Below, piece by piece: positions 25,600-34,448 of a DNA stretch of 64,000 nt; positions within the stretch are counted from its first letter, which is position 1; every line of letters starts with the position of its first letter. The stretch spans positions 2,204,501 to 2,268,500 of the forward strand of contig NZ_LT907844.1 of assembly GCF_900215505.1 (NCBI RefSeq), in the 5' to 3' direction. The notes beneath the pieces are model-generated. The model ran no database searches. It saw nothing but the letters and a program-made list of their open reading frames with translations, and was not told where the DNA came from. Source of the stretch: Cohaesibacter sp. ES.047 (GTDB lineage Bacteria; Pseudomonadota; Alphaproteobacteria; Rhizobiales; Cohaesibacteraceae). Both the position numbers and the translations under genes were made by a program.

Positions 25600-26085
25600 A
25601 TGAAGGGCAATGACACTGTAATCGAATATCTCAACAAGGGCCTGCGCAGTGAACTGACGGCTGTCAGCCAGTATTGGCTGCACTATCGTCTTCTGGACGA
25701 CTGGGGTTACACCAAGATGGCCGCCAAATGGCGCGAAGAATCCATCGAGGAAATGCACCATGCCGACAAGTTCATCGAGCGCATCCTGTTCCTCGAAGGT
25801 CATCCGAACCTTCAGCATCTTGATCCGCTGCTGATCGGTCAAGACATCAAGGAAATCCTTGAAAGCGACCTGAAGGGCGAAATTGGCGCCCGCACCCTTT
25901 ACAAGGAAGGCCGGGATGCCGCCGAGAAAGCTGGCGACTATATCAGCAAGGCGCTGTTCGAAGAGTTGATGGCTGACGAAGAGGGCCACATCGACTATCT
26001 CGAAACCCAGCTCAGCCTCTACGCCGATCTCGGCAAGGAAAAATATTGCCAGCTTCAGGCCGGCAACGCAGGCGAAACCGAATAA
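25600..26085 (+). CDS. bfr: Bacterioferritin
   Basis: A 161-residue bacterioferritin subunit, which assembles into a 24-mer iron-storage shell with haem between subunits. All ferroxidase ligands fall at the canonical positions: Glu18, Glu51, His54, Glu94, Glu127 and His130; the haem ligand Met52 is present as well, so the protein should oxidise iron and bind haem. It starts at ATG 25600 and ends in a rho-independent terminator. The Irr-type palindrome upstream and bfd before it make an iron-storage and release module. Confidence 0.97.
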   Translation: MKGNDTVIEYLNKGLRSELTAVSQYWLHYRLLDDWGYTKMAAKWREESIEEMHHADKFIERILFLEGHPNLQHLDPLLIGQDIKEILESDLKGEIGARTLYKEGRDAAEKAGDYISKALFEELMADEEGHIDYLETQLSLYADLGKEKYCQLQAGNAGETE

Positions 26086-26125
26086 TCCTCAGTCTGTTCA
26101 AGACAATCTGAGTGATCCGATCGTG

Positions 26126-26156
26126 AACCCCGCATCCGCCGCGATGCGGGGTTTTT
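26126..26156 (+). terminator. Rho-independent terminator of bfr
   Basis: AACCCCGCAT (26126-26135) pairs with ATGCGGGGTT (26144-26153), followed by more T, 40 bases after the stop codon. Confidence 0.9.
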
Positions 26157-26360
26157 CGTTGTTCTATACATGACAAAAGTCTCCACGCTCTCGCGGGTTT
26201 CAACCACTTGTGAATTGACCGTGTACCGATGGATTTGAAACAACTCGATCCAGAGTTCAGCCAAGCACAGGTCTGGCAGGCATTAAGGCCGAACGGCTTG
26301 AGCAATCCGGCGCATCCGCAACAGCGACGCGCCCAATCTGTTGCCCTGAAGGAGAAGAAG

Positions 26361-27641
26361 ATGTTTGCCGCCCCGTTTCATTGCGCAGCCGGCTCAAAGG
26401 CTCACACGTCACCCTTGCTGCGGGCGACAGGTCTTGTGGGACTTTGCCTCATTGCCGCAACCATAATGCATCCCGCGACCCTCGATGCAGCCGAAATCGA
26501 CCCGTCTGACTGGGACGCAGTGCTCGCCGAGGCAAAAGGCCAGACGGTTTATTTTCATGCCTGGGGCGGTGGGGATCGCATCAACGCCTATATCGATTGG
26601 GCGGGTGACCAGATTAAGGATCGCTACGGCGTCACTCTCCAGCATGTGAAGGTCAGCGACACCGCCAACGTGGTCTCCCAGATCGTTGCCGAGAAGGCCG
26701 CGGGTAAAGATGAGGGCGGTTCGGTTGATCTGGTCTGGATCAACGGTGAAAACTTCGCCTCGCTCAAGGAAAAGGGGCTCCTGTTGCCCATGAGCTGGGC
26801 GCCGGACCTGCCGAACTATCGCTTCGCCGACATCAATGGGAAACCGACCCTGACAACGGACTTCACTGTCCCGACTGATGGTCTTGAAAGCCCATGGGGC
26901 ATGGCGCAATTGTCCTTCTACTATGACAGTGCCGTTACGACCGATCTGCCAAAGTCTGCAGCCGAACTGCTCGACTGGGCCAGAGCCCATCCGGGGCGCT
27001 TTGCCTATCCCAAGCCACCTGACTTCCTCGGCTCTACCTTCCTCAAGCAGATCGCGCTTGAGCTTGCGCCCGATCCATCGGTGATGGCCGAGCCTGTCAC
27101 CGATGAGAGCTATGGCCCCGTCGCCGACAAGCTCTTTGCGTATCTCGATGCGCTGCATCCCCATCTCTGGCGCAAGGCGCAGGCTTTCCCAGACAATGTG
27201 TCGTCGCTCAAGAATCTTCTGGCCGACAGCGAGATCGAGATCGCCTTCACCTTCAACCCCGGCGATGCGTCGGCGGCAATTGCCAACAACGAACTGCCTG
27301 ACACTGTGCGCTCCTTCACCTTTGATGGGGGAACCATCGGCAACAGTCACTTCGTCGCCATCCCGTTCAATGCCAATGCCAAGGCGGGGGCCATGGTTCT
27401 GGCCGATTTCCTGCTCTCGCCCGAGGCGCAGGCCCGCAAACAGGATCCGGACATCTGGGGGGATCCGACCGTTCTGGATCTGGCGAGCCTTGGAGCCAAT
27501 GATCGCGCTTTGTTTGATCAGCTCGATCTGGGCATCGCAACGCTCAAGCCCGATGAGCTGGGGCCGACACTGCCCGAACCGCACAGCTCATGGATGGAGC
27601 GGCTCGAAGCGGACTGGACCAAACGCTACGGCGTGCAATAA
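26361..27641 (+). CDS. ABC transporter substrate-binding protein, YnjB-like
   Basis: A 426-residue periplasmic binding protein. ATG 26361 has GAAGGAGAAGA ahead of it and a signal peptide (TGLVGLCLIAATIMHPATLDA) shortly after; the frame is open back to 26229 but those residues look non-coding. Features such as WDAVLAEAKGQTVYFHAWGGGDRINAYIDW, VDLVWINGENF and the C-terminal WGDPTVLDL ... LPEPHSSWMERLE match the E. coli YnjB family, part of an importer whose substrate is not established. It is followed by a fused double permease and an ATPase, so the set is complete. Confidence 0.85.
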   Translation: MFAAPFHCAAGSKAHTSPLLRATGLVGLCLIAATIMHPATLDAAEIDPSDWDAVLAEAKGQTVYFHAWGGGDRINAYIDWAGDQIKDRYGVTLQHVKVSDTANVVSQIVAEKAAGKDEGGSVDLVWINGENFASLKEKGLLLPMSWAPDLPNYRFADINGKPTLTTDFTVPTDGLESPWGMAQLSFYYDSAVTTDLPKSAAELLDWARAHPGRFAYPKPPDFLGSTFLKQIALELAPDPSVMAEPVTDESYGPVADKLFAYLDALHPHLWRKAQAFPDNVSSLKNLLADSEIEIAFTFNPGDASAAIANNELPDTVRSFTFDGGTIGNSHFVAIPFNANAKAGAMVLADFLLSPEAQARKQDPDIWGDPTVLDLASLGANDRALFDQLDLGIATLKPDELGPTLPEPHSSWMERLEADWTKRYGVQ

Positions 27642-27700
27642 GCTGATCTGAACCAAGGGGTGGCCGTTCGCGGCCATCTCTTTGCAAGGCGTAACCCGAC

Positions 27701-29398
27701 ATGAAACTCCGTGCCTCCAATCTGGCAACCACCGCCGCGCTTGCCCTCATGATCGGGCCGATTCTTGCCGGTCTTGCCGGATCGTTGGCCCCTGCCTTTG
27801 GCTGGCTGCCAACGCTTGGAGGGGAGGCGCTGAGCCTTGATCCCATGCGGGCGCTTGTTGCAACGCCCGGGATTTCGCGGTCCATTGGTCTCAGTCTCGC
27901 GTCTGGTGTGCTGACAACGCTGCTTGCCCTGATGGCGACCATCGGCCTGCTTGCCGCCTGGTCCGGAACGCGGTTTTTTGGCTGGATGCAACGGCTGATC
28001 TCGCCGCTTCTGTCCATCCCTCACGCTGCGACCGCCTTTGGCTTTGCCTTTCTGCTTGCACCCTCTGGCTGGCTGGTGCGGTTGCTCTCGCCTGAACTCA
28101 CTGGCTGGGCCCGCCCGCCGGACTGGCTCTTCCCTCATGATCCTTACGGCCTTGCGATGATAGCGGGCCTTGCTATGAAGGAGCTCCCCTTCCTGCTGCT
28201 CGTCAGCCTTGCCGCCCTGCCGCAGACCAATCCGCGCCGTCATGCCAACGTTGCCCGAACACTGGGGTATGGCCGGATGGCTGCTTGGATCTATGGTGTT
28301 TGGCCGCTTTTATATGCGCGCATCCGCCTGCCGGTCTTTGCGGTGATTGCCTATGCAAGTTCCGTCGTTGATGTCGCGCTTATCCTCGGTCCCACCAACC
28401 CGCCGACTCTTGCCGTCCAACTTGTGCGCTGGATGAGCGATCCGGATCTCGATATGCGCTTTCTGGCGTCCGCAGGCGCCATCCTCCAGCTTGGGGTGAC
28501 CCTTTTCGCCCTGCTCATTTGGTGGTGTGGCGAGCGTTTGGTGGCGCGACTGTTCGGCTGCGGCCATCACTCCGGCCTGCGGTTTCAGCGCGATGGTTGG
28601 CTGCGTCTGTGTATCGCCATGACCAACGTCATTGCCACCCTTGTCATGGTCCTTGGCCTCGCCGGTCTGGCGGTCTGGTCCTTTGCCGGTTTCTGGCGTT
28701 TTCCCGATGCCTTGCCCCGCAGTCTGGGGCTTGTCACATGGCAGCGGCAGGCTTCAATGCTCGTCGAGCCGCTGATCAATTCGATCCTGATCGGTGGCGT
28801 GGCAACGCTCATTGCGCTGTTTGTCACCGTCGCCTGCCTCGAAACAGAAAGCCGAAGAGGGCGTCAGGCAGGACAATCTTGGCTCGGTCTCGTCTATCTG
28901 CCGTTGATCGTACCGCAGGTGGCCTTTCTGTTCGGGCTGCAATTGCTGTTTCTGTTCTCCTCAGTCAACCATTCTTCTGGCGCTATCATTCTGGGACATC
29001 TGGTGTTCGTCATGCCTTATGTCCTGTTGTCGCTTGGCGATCCGTGGCGCAACCTTGATCCACGCTATGCCCAGCTGGCAGCCAGTCTCGGTCGCAGCCG
29101 CTGGACCGCTCTGTGGCAGATACGCCTGCCGCTTCTCATTCGCCCGATCCTGACCGCCGCCGCGGTCGGCTTTGCGGTCTCCATCGGCCAGTATCTGCCC
29201 ACCATTATCATCGGTGGCGGGCGCTGGGAAACCATCACCACCGAAGCCGTGGCGCTGAGCGCCGGAGGCAACCGTCGCCTCATCGGGGTCTATGCCCTGA
29301 TGCAGATGCTGTTGCCCTTCCTCGGCTTTCTCGTCGCCATGCTCGTCCCTGCCTTACTCTATCGCCAGCGCCGCGATATGCAGACGGCGGGTCATTAG
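27701..29398 (+). CDS. ABC transporter permease with two fused membrane domains, YnjC-like
   Basis: A 565-residue integral membrane protein with two BPD_transp_1 domains in tandem (about 12 membrane segments), as in YnjC, FbpB or ThiP. The EAA loops that contact the ATPase are visible near residues 185-215 (ARTLGYGRMAAWIYGVWPLLYARI) and 460-490 (AASLGRSRWTALWQIRLPLLIRPI). It lies 59 bp after the binding protein and 8 bp before the ATPase. One gene therefore supplies both membrane halves of the importer. Substrate unknown. Confidence 0.87.
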   Translation: MKLRASNLATTAALALMIGPILAGLAGSLAPAFGWLPTLGGEALSLDPMRALVATPGISRSIGLSLASGVLTTLLALMATIGLLAAWSGTRFFGWMQRLISPLLSIPHAATAFGFAFLLAPSGWLVRLLSPELTGWARPPDWLFPHDPYGLAMIAGLAMKELPFLLLVSLAALPQTNPRRHANVARTLGYGRMAAWIYGVWPLLYARIRLPVFAVIAYASSVVDVALILGPTNPPTLAVQLVRWMSDPDLDMRFLASAGAILQLGVTLFALLIWWCGERLVARLFGCGHHSGLRFQRDGWLRLCIAMTNVIATLVMVLGLAGLAVWSFAGFWRFPDALPRSLGLVTWQRQASMLVEPLINSILIGGVATLIALFVTVACLETESRRGRQAGQSWLGLVYLPLIVPQVAFLFGLQLLFLFSSVNHSSGAIILGHLVFVMPYVLLSLGDPWRNLDPRYAQLAASLGRSRWTALWQIRLPLLIRPILTAAAVGFAVSIGQYLPTIIIGGGRWETITTEAVALSAGGNRRLIGVYALMQMLLPFLGFLVAMLVPALLYRQRRDMQTAGH

Positions 29399-29406
29399 GA
29401 ATGCCC

Positions 29407-30150
29407 ATGATCAAACCGGATCTGAAACTTGTTCACAAAGAAGACGTTCCTGCAGAGGATGACAGTCGCCTGCAGGATCGCGGCAGCGTGATGAGCCTCT
29501 CGCTTGACGCCATTCGGATCGCGCTGGGCGGCAAACGCCTGCTTGAGCTGTCCTGCACCATCGAACCGGGCGAGATCGTCACGATCATGGGGCCGTCCGG
29601 TTCGGGAAAATCCACTTTGCTGGCCTATATCGGCGGTTTTCTTGCGCCCGAGTTTGAAGCCTCCGGGCGTGTGCTGTTTCATGGCGAGGATGTCACGGAA
29701 CGCCGGGCAGAGCTGCGCCACATCGGCATCCTGTTTCAGGACCCGCTGCTCTTTCCTCACATGTCCGTCGGTGGCAATCTCGCCTTCGGGCTGACCTCCA
29801 GCGTCAAGGGTCGCCAAGCCCGCAGCGCCAAGGTCAATGAGGCTCTGAAGGACATCGATCTGGAGAATTTCGCGGCGCGGGATCCGGCCACCCTGTCAGG
29901 CGGCCAGAAAGCGCGGGTGGCGCTTGCTCGTGTGCTCTTGTCCGAACCCTGTGCCCTGTTGCTCGATGAACCCTTCTCCAAACTTGATGCCGGTTTGCGC
30001 GACCAGATGCGAAAGCATGTCTTTGATCGGGCACGGCTGAATGGCCTGCCCACTCTTCTCGTCACCCACGATGAGGAAGATGCCAACGCCGCTGGTGGCC
30101 GCATCATCCGGCTTGATGAACCCTCGACCCATTCACCGATCTCCGCATGA
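29407..30150 (+). CDS. ABC transporter ATP-binding protein, YnjD-like
   Basis: About 247 residues; a complete ABC ATPase with Walker A GPSGSGKSTL, Q-loop ILFQDPLLFPHM, signature LSGGQKARVALARVL, Walker B ALLLDEPFSKLD and switch His in LVTHDEEDA. The start is uncertain: ATG 29401, 29407 (AGGA six bases before) and 29491 are all in frame; the last removes a polar 28-residue tail and fits the size of E. coli YnjD. It completes the YnjBCD-like operon. The YnjD-type family lacks the C-terminal regulatory domain of sugar importers, as here. Confidence 0.88.
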   Translation: MIKPDLKLVHKEDVPAEDDSRLQDRGSVMSLSLDAIRIALGGKRLLELSCTIEPGEIVTIMGPSGSGKSTLLAYIGGFLAPEFEASGRVLFHGEDVTERRAELRHIGILFQDPLLFPHMSVGGNLAFGLTSSVKGRQARSAKVNEALKDIDLENFAARDPATLSGGQKARVALARVLLSEPCALLLDEPFSKLDAGLRDQMRKHVFDRARLNGLPTLLVTHDEEDANAAGGRIIRLDEPSTHSPISA

Positions 30151-30202
30151 CAGAGTCGCAAAAGCGCTTGCCTCGCTCCCGATAAGCGGGTAGGGGCAAG
30201 GC

Positions 30203-32662
30203 ATGAGCGAGACCCTACCGACCTTTTTGCCCCAACTGCCGATCCGCGAAGCGTTGCCGGATCTGTTGACCGCGCTCAAGACCGGCAGTCGTGCCGTGCT
30301 CATCGCCCCGCCGGGTGCGGGCAAAACCACCTGCGTGCCGCTCGCCTGTCTCGATCAACCATGGCGCGACGGCCGCATCATCATGCTCGAACCCCGCCGT
30401 CTGGCCGCCAGAGCTGCGGCGCATCGCATGGCTGATCTTCTGGGCGAACCGGTTGGCAAACGTGTCGGCTATCGCGTCCGCATGGACAGTCGCATCTCCA
30501 AGGACACGATCATAGAGGTGGTGACCGAGGGGATCTTCGCCCGCATGATCGTTGATGATCCCAGCCTTGAAGGCATCTCTGCGGTGCTGTTCGACGAATT
30601 CCACGAGCGCAGTCTTGATGCGGACACCTCGCTCGCCTTCACCCTTGAGGCGCAGGATGCTCTGCGAGAGGATCTGCGGCTGATTGTCATGTCCGCGACC
30701 CTTGACGGTGGACGCGTCGCCTCGATCCTCGATGACGCACCGGTGATCGAGAGTATGGGCCGCGCCTATCCCGTCGAGACCCGCCACATACCGCGCAAGG
30801 CGCGGGATCGGCTAGAGGATGCCGTGACCAATGCCGTCCATCAGGCCATGCGGGAAGAAGATAGCTCGGTGTTGGTATTCCTGCCAGGACAGGGCGAGAT
30901 CCACCGCGTTGAGGAGCGTCTTGCAAAAGGCATCGATAAGGACGTCATCCTTGCCCCGCTCTATGGCGCGATGGACGGACGGGCGCAGGATCGCGCCATC
31001 CAGCCGCCACCCAAGGGCAAGCGCAAAATTGTACTGGCCACCTCTATTGCGGAAACGTCCCTGACCATCGATGGCGTGCGGATCATCATTGATGCGGGAC
31101 TGGTGCGCAGGCCACGCTACGAACCCAACCTTGGCATTTCGCGGCTGGAGACCGTGCGGGTTTCCCGCGCCAGTGCCGATCAGCGGAAGGGCCGTGCCGG
31201 ACGCACCGAGCCGGGCGTCTGCTATCGCCTCTGGGATCAGGGTCAGACAGCAGCGCTTGCTGCCTTCGAACCTCCCGAAATCCTTGAAACCGATCTTTCT
31301 CGCCTCGTGCTCGATTGCGCGTTGTGGGGCGAGACCGATCCGTCCAAGCTGAGATGGCTGGATGAGCCGCCCGCTGCCGGTTGGCTCGAAGCCGTCAAGC
31401 TGCTGACCTCCCTTAATGCCCTCGATGAGGATGGCTTGTTGACCGATCATGGCCGCGCCCTTGCTGACCTGCCGCTGCCGCCACGATTGGCGCATATGCT
31501 GGTGACCGCCCGCAAGAAGGGCGACGGCGTAATCGCAGCCCATATCGCGGCCTTGCTGACCGAAGGCGGGCGTTTTCGCCACAATGATCTGAGGCATCTC
31601 CTGCAGGATCTGGCCTCTGGCAGACTGCCCCGCGCCCGCGACATCAAGGGCATGGCCAAACGATGGATCAAAGGGAAGGCAGAGGCGCGCATCCAGCCCG
31701 AGGAAGCCGGTCGCATTCTGGCGCTTGCCTATCCCGACCGCATCGCCATTCGGCGCGGCGCGGAAGGGCGCTATCTTCTTGCCTCGGGGCGGGGCGGGGT
31801 GCTCGATGGCAATGACCCGCTGGTTACCGAAAGCTTTCTGGTCGTTGCCGACCTGCAAGGCTCTGCTGGCAATGCCCGCATCACCTTGGCCGCTCCCATC
31901 GCTCGCAAGGTGATCGAGGAAGAGTTCGCCGATCTGATCACCGAAGAAGAAGACATCTCCTTTGATCGCCAGAGCGGTGCGGTCAGTGCAATGCTTCAGA
32001 CACGGCTCGGGCGGATCGTTCTTGCAGAAAAGCGTCTCAGGGCACCATCGTCTGAAGCGGTAGAACAGGCGCTGATTGCCGCGATTCGCAAGGAGGGCTT
32101 GCGCGTTCTGCCTTTCACCAAAGAGCTGAAACGATGGCGCGGGCGCATTCGCTTCCTTGCCGAGCGCGAGGACGGCTGGCCCGATCTTTCGGATCAGGGT
32201 CTGCTCGATACGCTCGAGGACTGGTTGCAGCCATTCCTTGCAGGCAAGACCAGCCTTTCGGCGATCACCGCTGCGGATGTGCGCAATGCGCTTGAGGCGC
32301 AAGTCCCCTACGATAGGTTGATGGCGGTGGAGCACCTTCTGCCGACGCATTTCGTTGTGCCGACAGGATCGAAAATCCCGATCGATTATGACGCAGAGAA
32401 TGGACCAGTTCTGGCGGTCCGGGTGCAGGAGCTGTTCGGTCTTGCAACCCATCCCACCATCATGCACGGCAAATTGCCGCTGTTGCTGCATCTCCTCTCG
32501 CCCGCCCATCGCCCCATTCAGCTCACCCGTGATCTACCCGGCTTCTGGGTCGGAAGCTGGAAGGATGTGAAAGCGGATATGCGCGGACAATATCCCAAAC
32601 ATGTCTGGCCCGACGATCCGCTGAACACGCAAGCGACCCGGCGCGCCAAGCCGCGAAAATGA
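30203..32662 (+). CDS. hrpB: ATP-dependent RNA helicase HrpB
   Basis: An 819-residue DExH-box helicase of the HrpB family. Motifs: I GAGKTT, Ia EPRRLAARAAA, II DEFH (LFDEFHERSLDAD), III SAT, IV LVFLPGQGEIHRVEE, V ATSIAETSLTIDGV, VI QRKGRAGRTEPG; then the HA2/HrpB C-terminal domain ending KHVWPDDPLNTQATRRAKPR. Its cellular role in bacteria is poorly known. ATG 30203 is preceded by GGGGCAAGGC, which can form a hairpin with upstream bases. It lies 52 bp after the ABC ATPase but need not be functionally linked. Confidence 0.95.
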   Translation: MSETLPTFLPQLPIREALPDLLTALKTGSRAVLIAPPGAGKTTCVPLACLDQPWRDGRIIMLEPRRLAARAAAHRMADLLGEPVGKRVGYRVRMDSRISKDTIIEVVTEGIFARMIVDDPSLEGISAVLFDEFHERSLDADTSLAFTLEAQDALREDLRLIVMSATLDGGRVASILDDAPVIESMGRAYPVETRHIPRKARDRLEDAVTNAVHQAMREEDSSVLVFLPGQGEIHRVEERLAKGIDKDVILAPLYGAMDGRAQDRAIQPPPKGKRKIVLATSIAETSLTIDGVRIIIDAGLVRRPRYEPNLGISRLETVRVSRASADQRKGRAGRTEPGVCYRLWDQGQTAALAAFEPPEILETDLSRLVLDCALWGETDPSKLRWLDEPPAAGWLEAVKLLTSLNALDEDGLLTDHGRALADLPLPPRLAHMLVTARKKGDGVIAAHIAALLTEGGRFRHNDLRHLLQDLASGRLPRARDIKGMAKRWIKGKAEARIQPEEAGRILALAYPDRIAIRRGAEGRYLLASGRGGVLDGNDPLVTESFLVVADLQGSAGNARITLAAPIARKVIEEEFADLITEEEDISFDRQSGAVSAMLQTRLGRIVLAEKRLRAPSSEAVEQALIAAIRKEGLRVLPFTKELKRWRGRIRFLAEREDGWPDLSDQGLLDTLEDWLQPFLAGKTSLSAITAADVRNALEAQVPYDRLMAVEHLLPTHFVVPTGSKIPIDYDAENGPVLAVRVQELFGLATHPTIMHGKLPLLLHLLSPAHRPIQLTRDLPGFWVGSWKDVKADMRGQYPKHVWPDDPLNTQATRRAKPRK

Positions 32663-33183
32663 GCATTCTCGATGCCGACCAGACAAAGTGCCCGTCCGCC
32701 CGTTGATTCCCCTTCAGCGAGAGTGGGATGCATAGGATTTTGGATAATTATCAACTGACAACAGGGAAACGTAATGTGACCATTTCGCGTTCAACTGATG
32801 ATTTTTTGCGATCAGTACTAAGCCCAAAGTGAAATATCTGTAGTATTTTGGCGCATAATTTACTGCAAAAGGTATAATTAACAGAATTTTCATCTGCATC
32901 AATCCGCATTGCAAGTGCCGCCAGAAGGCACGCTCCGGCATTGACACTCCACACCAACCCCTTGGCATTAAAGAAAAGAAATTTTCTGGCTGCAAACCGG
33001 GCAAGACCATGCAAGACTGTCCTTCAATGTTGTGCCAGACCCGTATTGCTTTGCAACAGACGGGCCGACAGGGTCGAGCGGATGCCAATCATTGCCGAAG
33101 GCAAACCTCTCCCGCACGGCATGGAACCAACGATAATTTGTTCCTTGAGCAATCGGGACGAAACACTCACGAAGGGGATTTGC
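32663..33183. other. Intergenic region upstream of the nucleoside uptake cluster
   Basis: 521 bases, AT-rich between 32740 and 32900. It contains a perfect 10-bp palindrome GATAATTATC (32743-32752) and a TATAAT (32873-32878) without a good -35. It probably holds the promoter of the BMP-type binding protein gene, whose reading frame stays open back to 32941 but with no signal-peptide character before 33184. Confidence 0.5.
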
Positions 33184-34182
33184 ATGTTGCGTCAATTTTT
33201 TGGTGCCGCTGTGCTTGCAACCATGATGGTCGCAAGCCCTGCATCTGCTGCTGACATCAAGCCTGCCGTTGTCTATGACCTTGGTGGCAAGAACGACCAG
33301 TCTTTCAACCAGTCTGCCTATTTCGGCGCTGAAAAATACATGAAAGATACTGGAACCGAATATAGCGATTTCGAGATCCAGAATGACACCCAGCGCGAAC
33401 AGGCTCTGCGCCGTTTCGCTAAACGGGGTCACAATCCGATCATTGCCATCGGGTTCTCGCATGCTGGTGCGCTGGCGAAAGTGGCACCGGAATTCCCGGA
33501 CACAAAATTCGCCATTGTGGATGAAGTTGTTGATCTGCCAAATGTTCGCTCCATCAAGTTCAAGGAGCACGAAGGCTCGTTCCTCGTCGGCCTGCTCGCT
33601 GCAAAGGCGGCCAAGACTGGCAAGGTCGGCTTTGTTGGCGGCATGGATATCCCGCTCATTCGCGCCTTTGCCTGTGGCTATAAGCAGGGTGCCAAGGCTG
33701 CCAATCCTGATGTTGAAATCTTCGAGAACATGATCGGCACGACCGGCGCTGCATGGAACGACCCTGTGAAGGGTGGGGAACTGGCCAAATCCCAGATCGA
33801 CCGCGGCGCTGACGTGATTTATCACGCTGCTGGTGGTTCGGGTTCTGGTGTTCTGCAGGCTGTGACTGACGCCGGTAAACTCGGCATTGGCGTCGATTCC
33901 AACCAAAATGCCCTGCATCCAGGCAACATGCTGACCTCCATGGTCAAGCGTGTTGACACCGCAGTCTATAGTGCCTTCGAGGATCTGGCTTCTGACAACT
34001 GGACTTCAGGCATCTATGTTCTCGGACTGGCCGAGAATGGCGTAGAATGGGCTGATGATGAGTATAACAAGGACCTGATCACCGCCGATATGCGCGCTGC
34101 TGTCGATCAGGCATCCAAGGAAATCATCGATGGAAAAATCGTTGTCCACGACTATCGTGCTGACAACAGTTGCCCATTCTAA
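33184..34182 (+). CDS. BMP-family nucleoside-type ABC transporter substrate-binding protein
   Basis: A 332-residue periplasmic protein of the Med/BMP family (PnrA/BmpA-like), which in characterised cases binds purine nucleosides. It has a signal peptide (LRQFFGAAVLATMMVASPASA) and the family motifs VYDLGGKNDQSFNQSAYFG, GFSHAGAL, FLVGLLAAKAAKTGKVGFVGGMDIPLIRAF, IYHAAGGSGSGVLQA and IGVDSNQ. ATG 33184 follows AAGGGG. A strong terminator lies right after the stop, before the ATPase gene, so the binding protein is probably made in excess of the membrane parts. Neighbouring salvage genes agree with a nucleoside substrate. Confidence 0.92.
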   Translation: MLRQFFGAAVLATMMVASPASAADIKPAVVYDLGGKNDQSFNQSAYFGAEKYMKDTGTEYSDFEIQNDTQREQALRRFAKRGHNPIIAIGFSHAGALAKVAPEFPDTKFAIVDEVVDLPNVRSIKFKEHEGSFLVGLLAAKAAKTGKVGFVGGMDIPLIRAFACGYKQGAKAANPDVEIFENMIGTTGAAWNDPVKGGELAKSQIDRGADVIYHAAGGSGSGVLQAVTDAGKLGIGVDSNQNALHPGNMLTSMVKRVDTAVYSAFEDLASDNWTSGIYVLGLAENGVEWADDEYNKDLITADMRAAVDQASKEIIDGKIVVHDYRADNSCPF

Positions 34183-34200
34183 GCGGTTGACTTTGGAATA

Positions 34201-34240
34201 AAATGTGCCCCGTCCTCATTCTCGGATGGGGCGCATTTTT
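34201..34240 (+). terminator. Rho-independent terminator after the BMP gene
   Basis: AAATGTGCCCCGTCC (34201-34215) pairs with GGATGGGGCGCATTT through most of its length, and TTTTT follows. Placed between the binding-protein and ATPase genes, it would reduce read-through into the rest of the operon. Confidence 0.88.
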
Positions 34241-34448
34241 ATTGCCATCAATAGTCAGATAATCGCTTGGAGCGCAAATTATCTACCGGCCGGCCACATC
34301 AGTGGCTCCTGAGCAACAAAGCCCACCCATACCACTCCGCACCATAAGTGAAGAGTGGGTCCCGGTTTATCTGTCCGGCAGTCTGGTTGAAGACACTCTC
34401 TGCGAGGCAAATAATAGGCGGGAGGGGCTGATAATTGGGGAAGAGATC

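Noticed and set aside
30812-32509. Minus-strand open frame of 565 codons opposite hrpB
   Set aside because: Antisense of a clear helicase with all motifs; the shadow protein has no recognisable fold.
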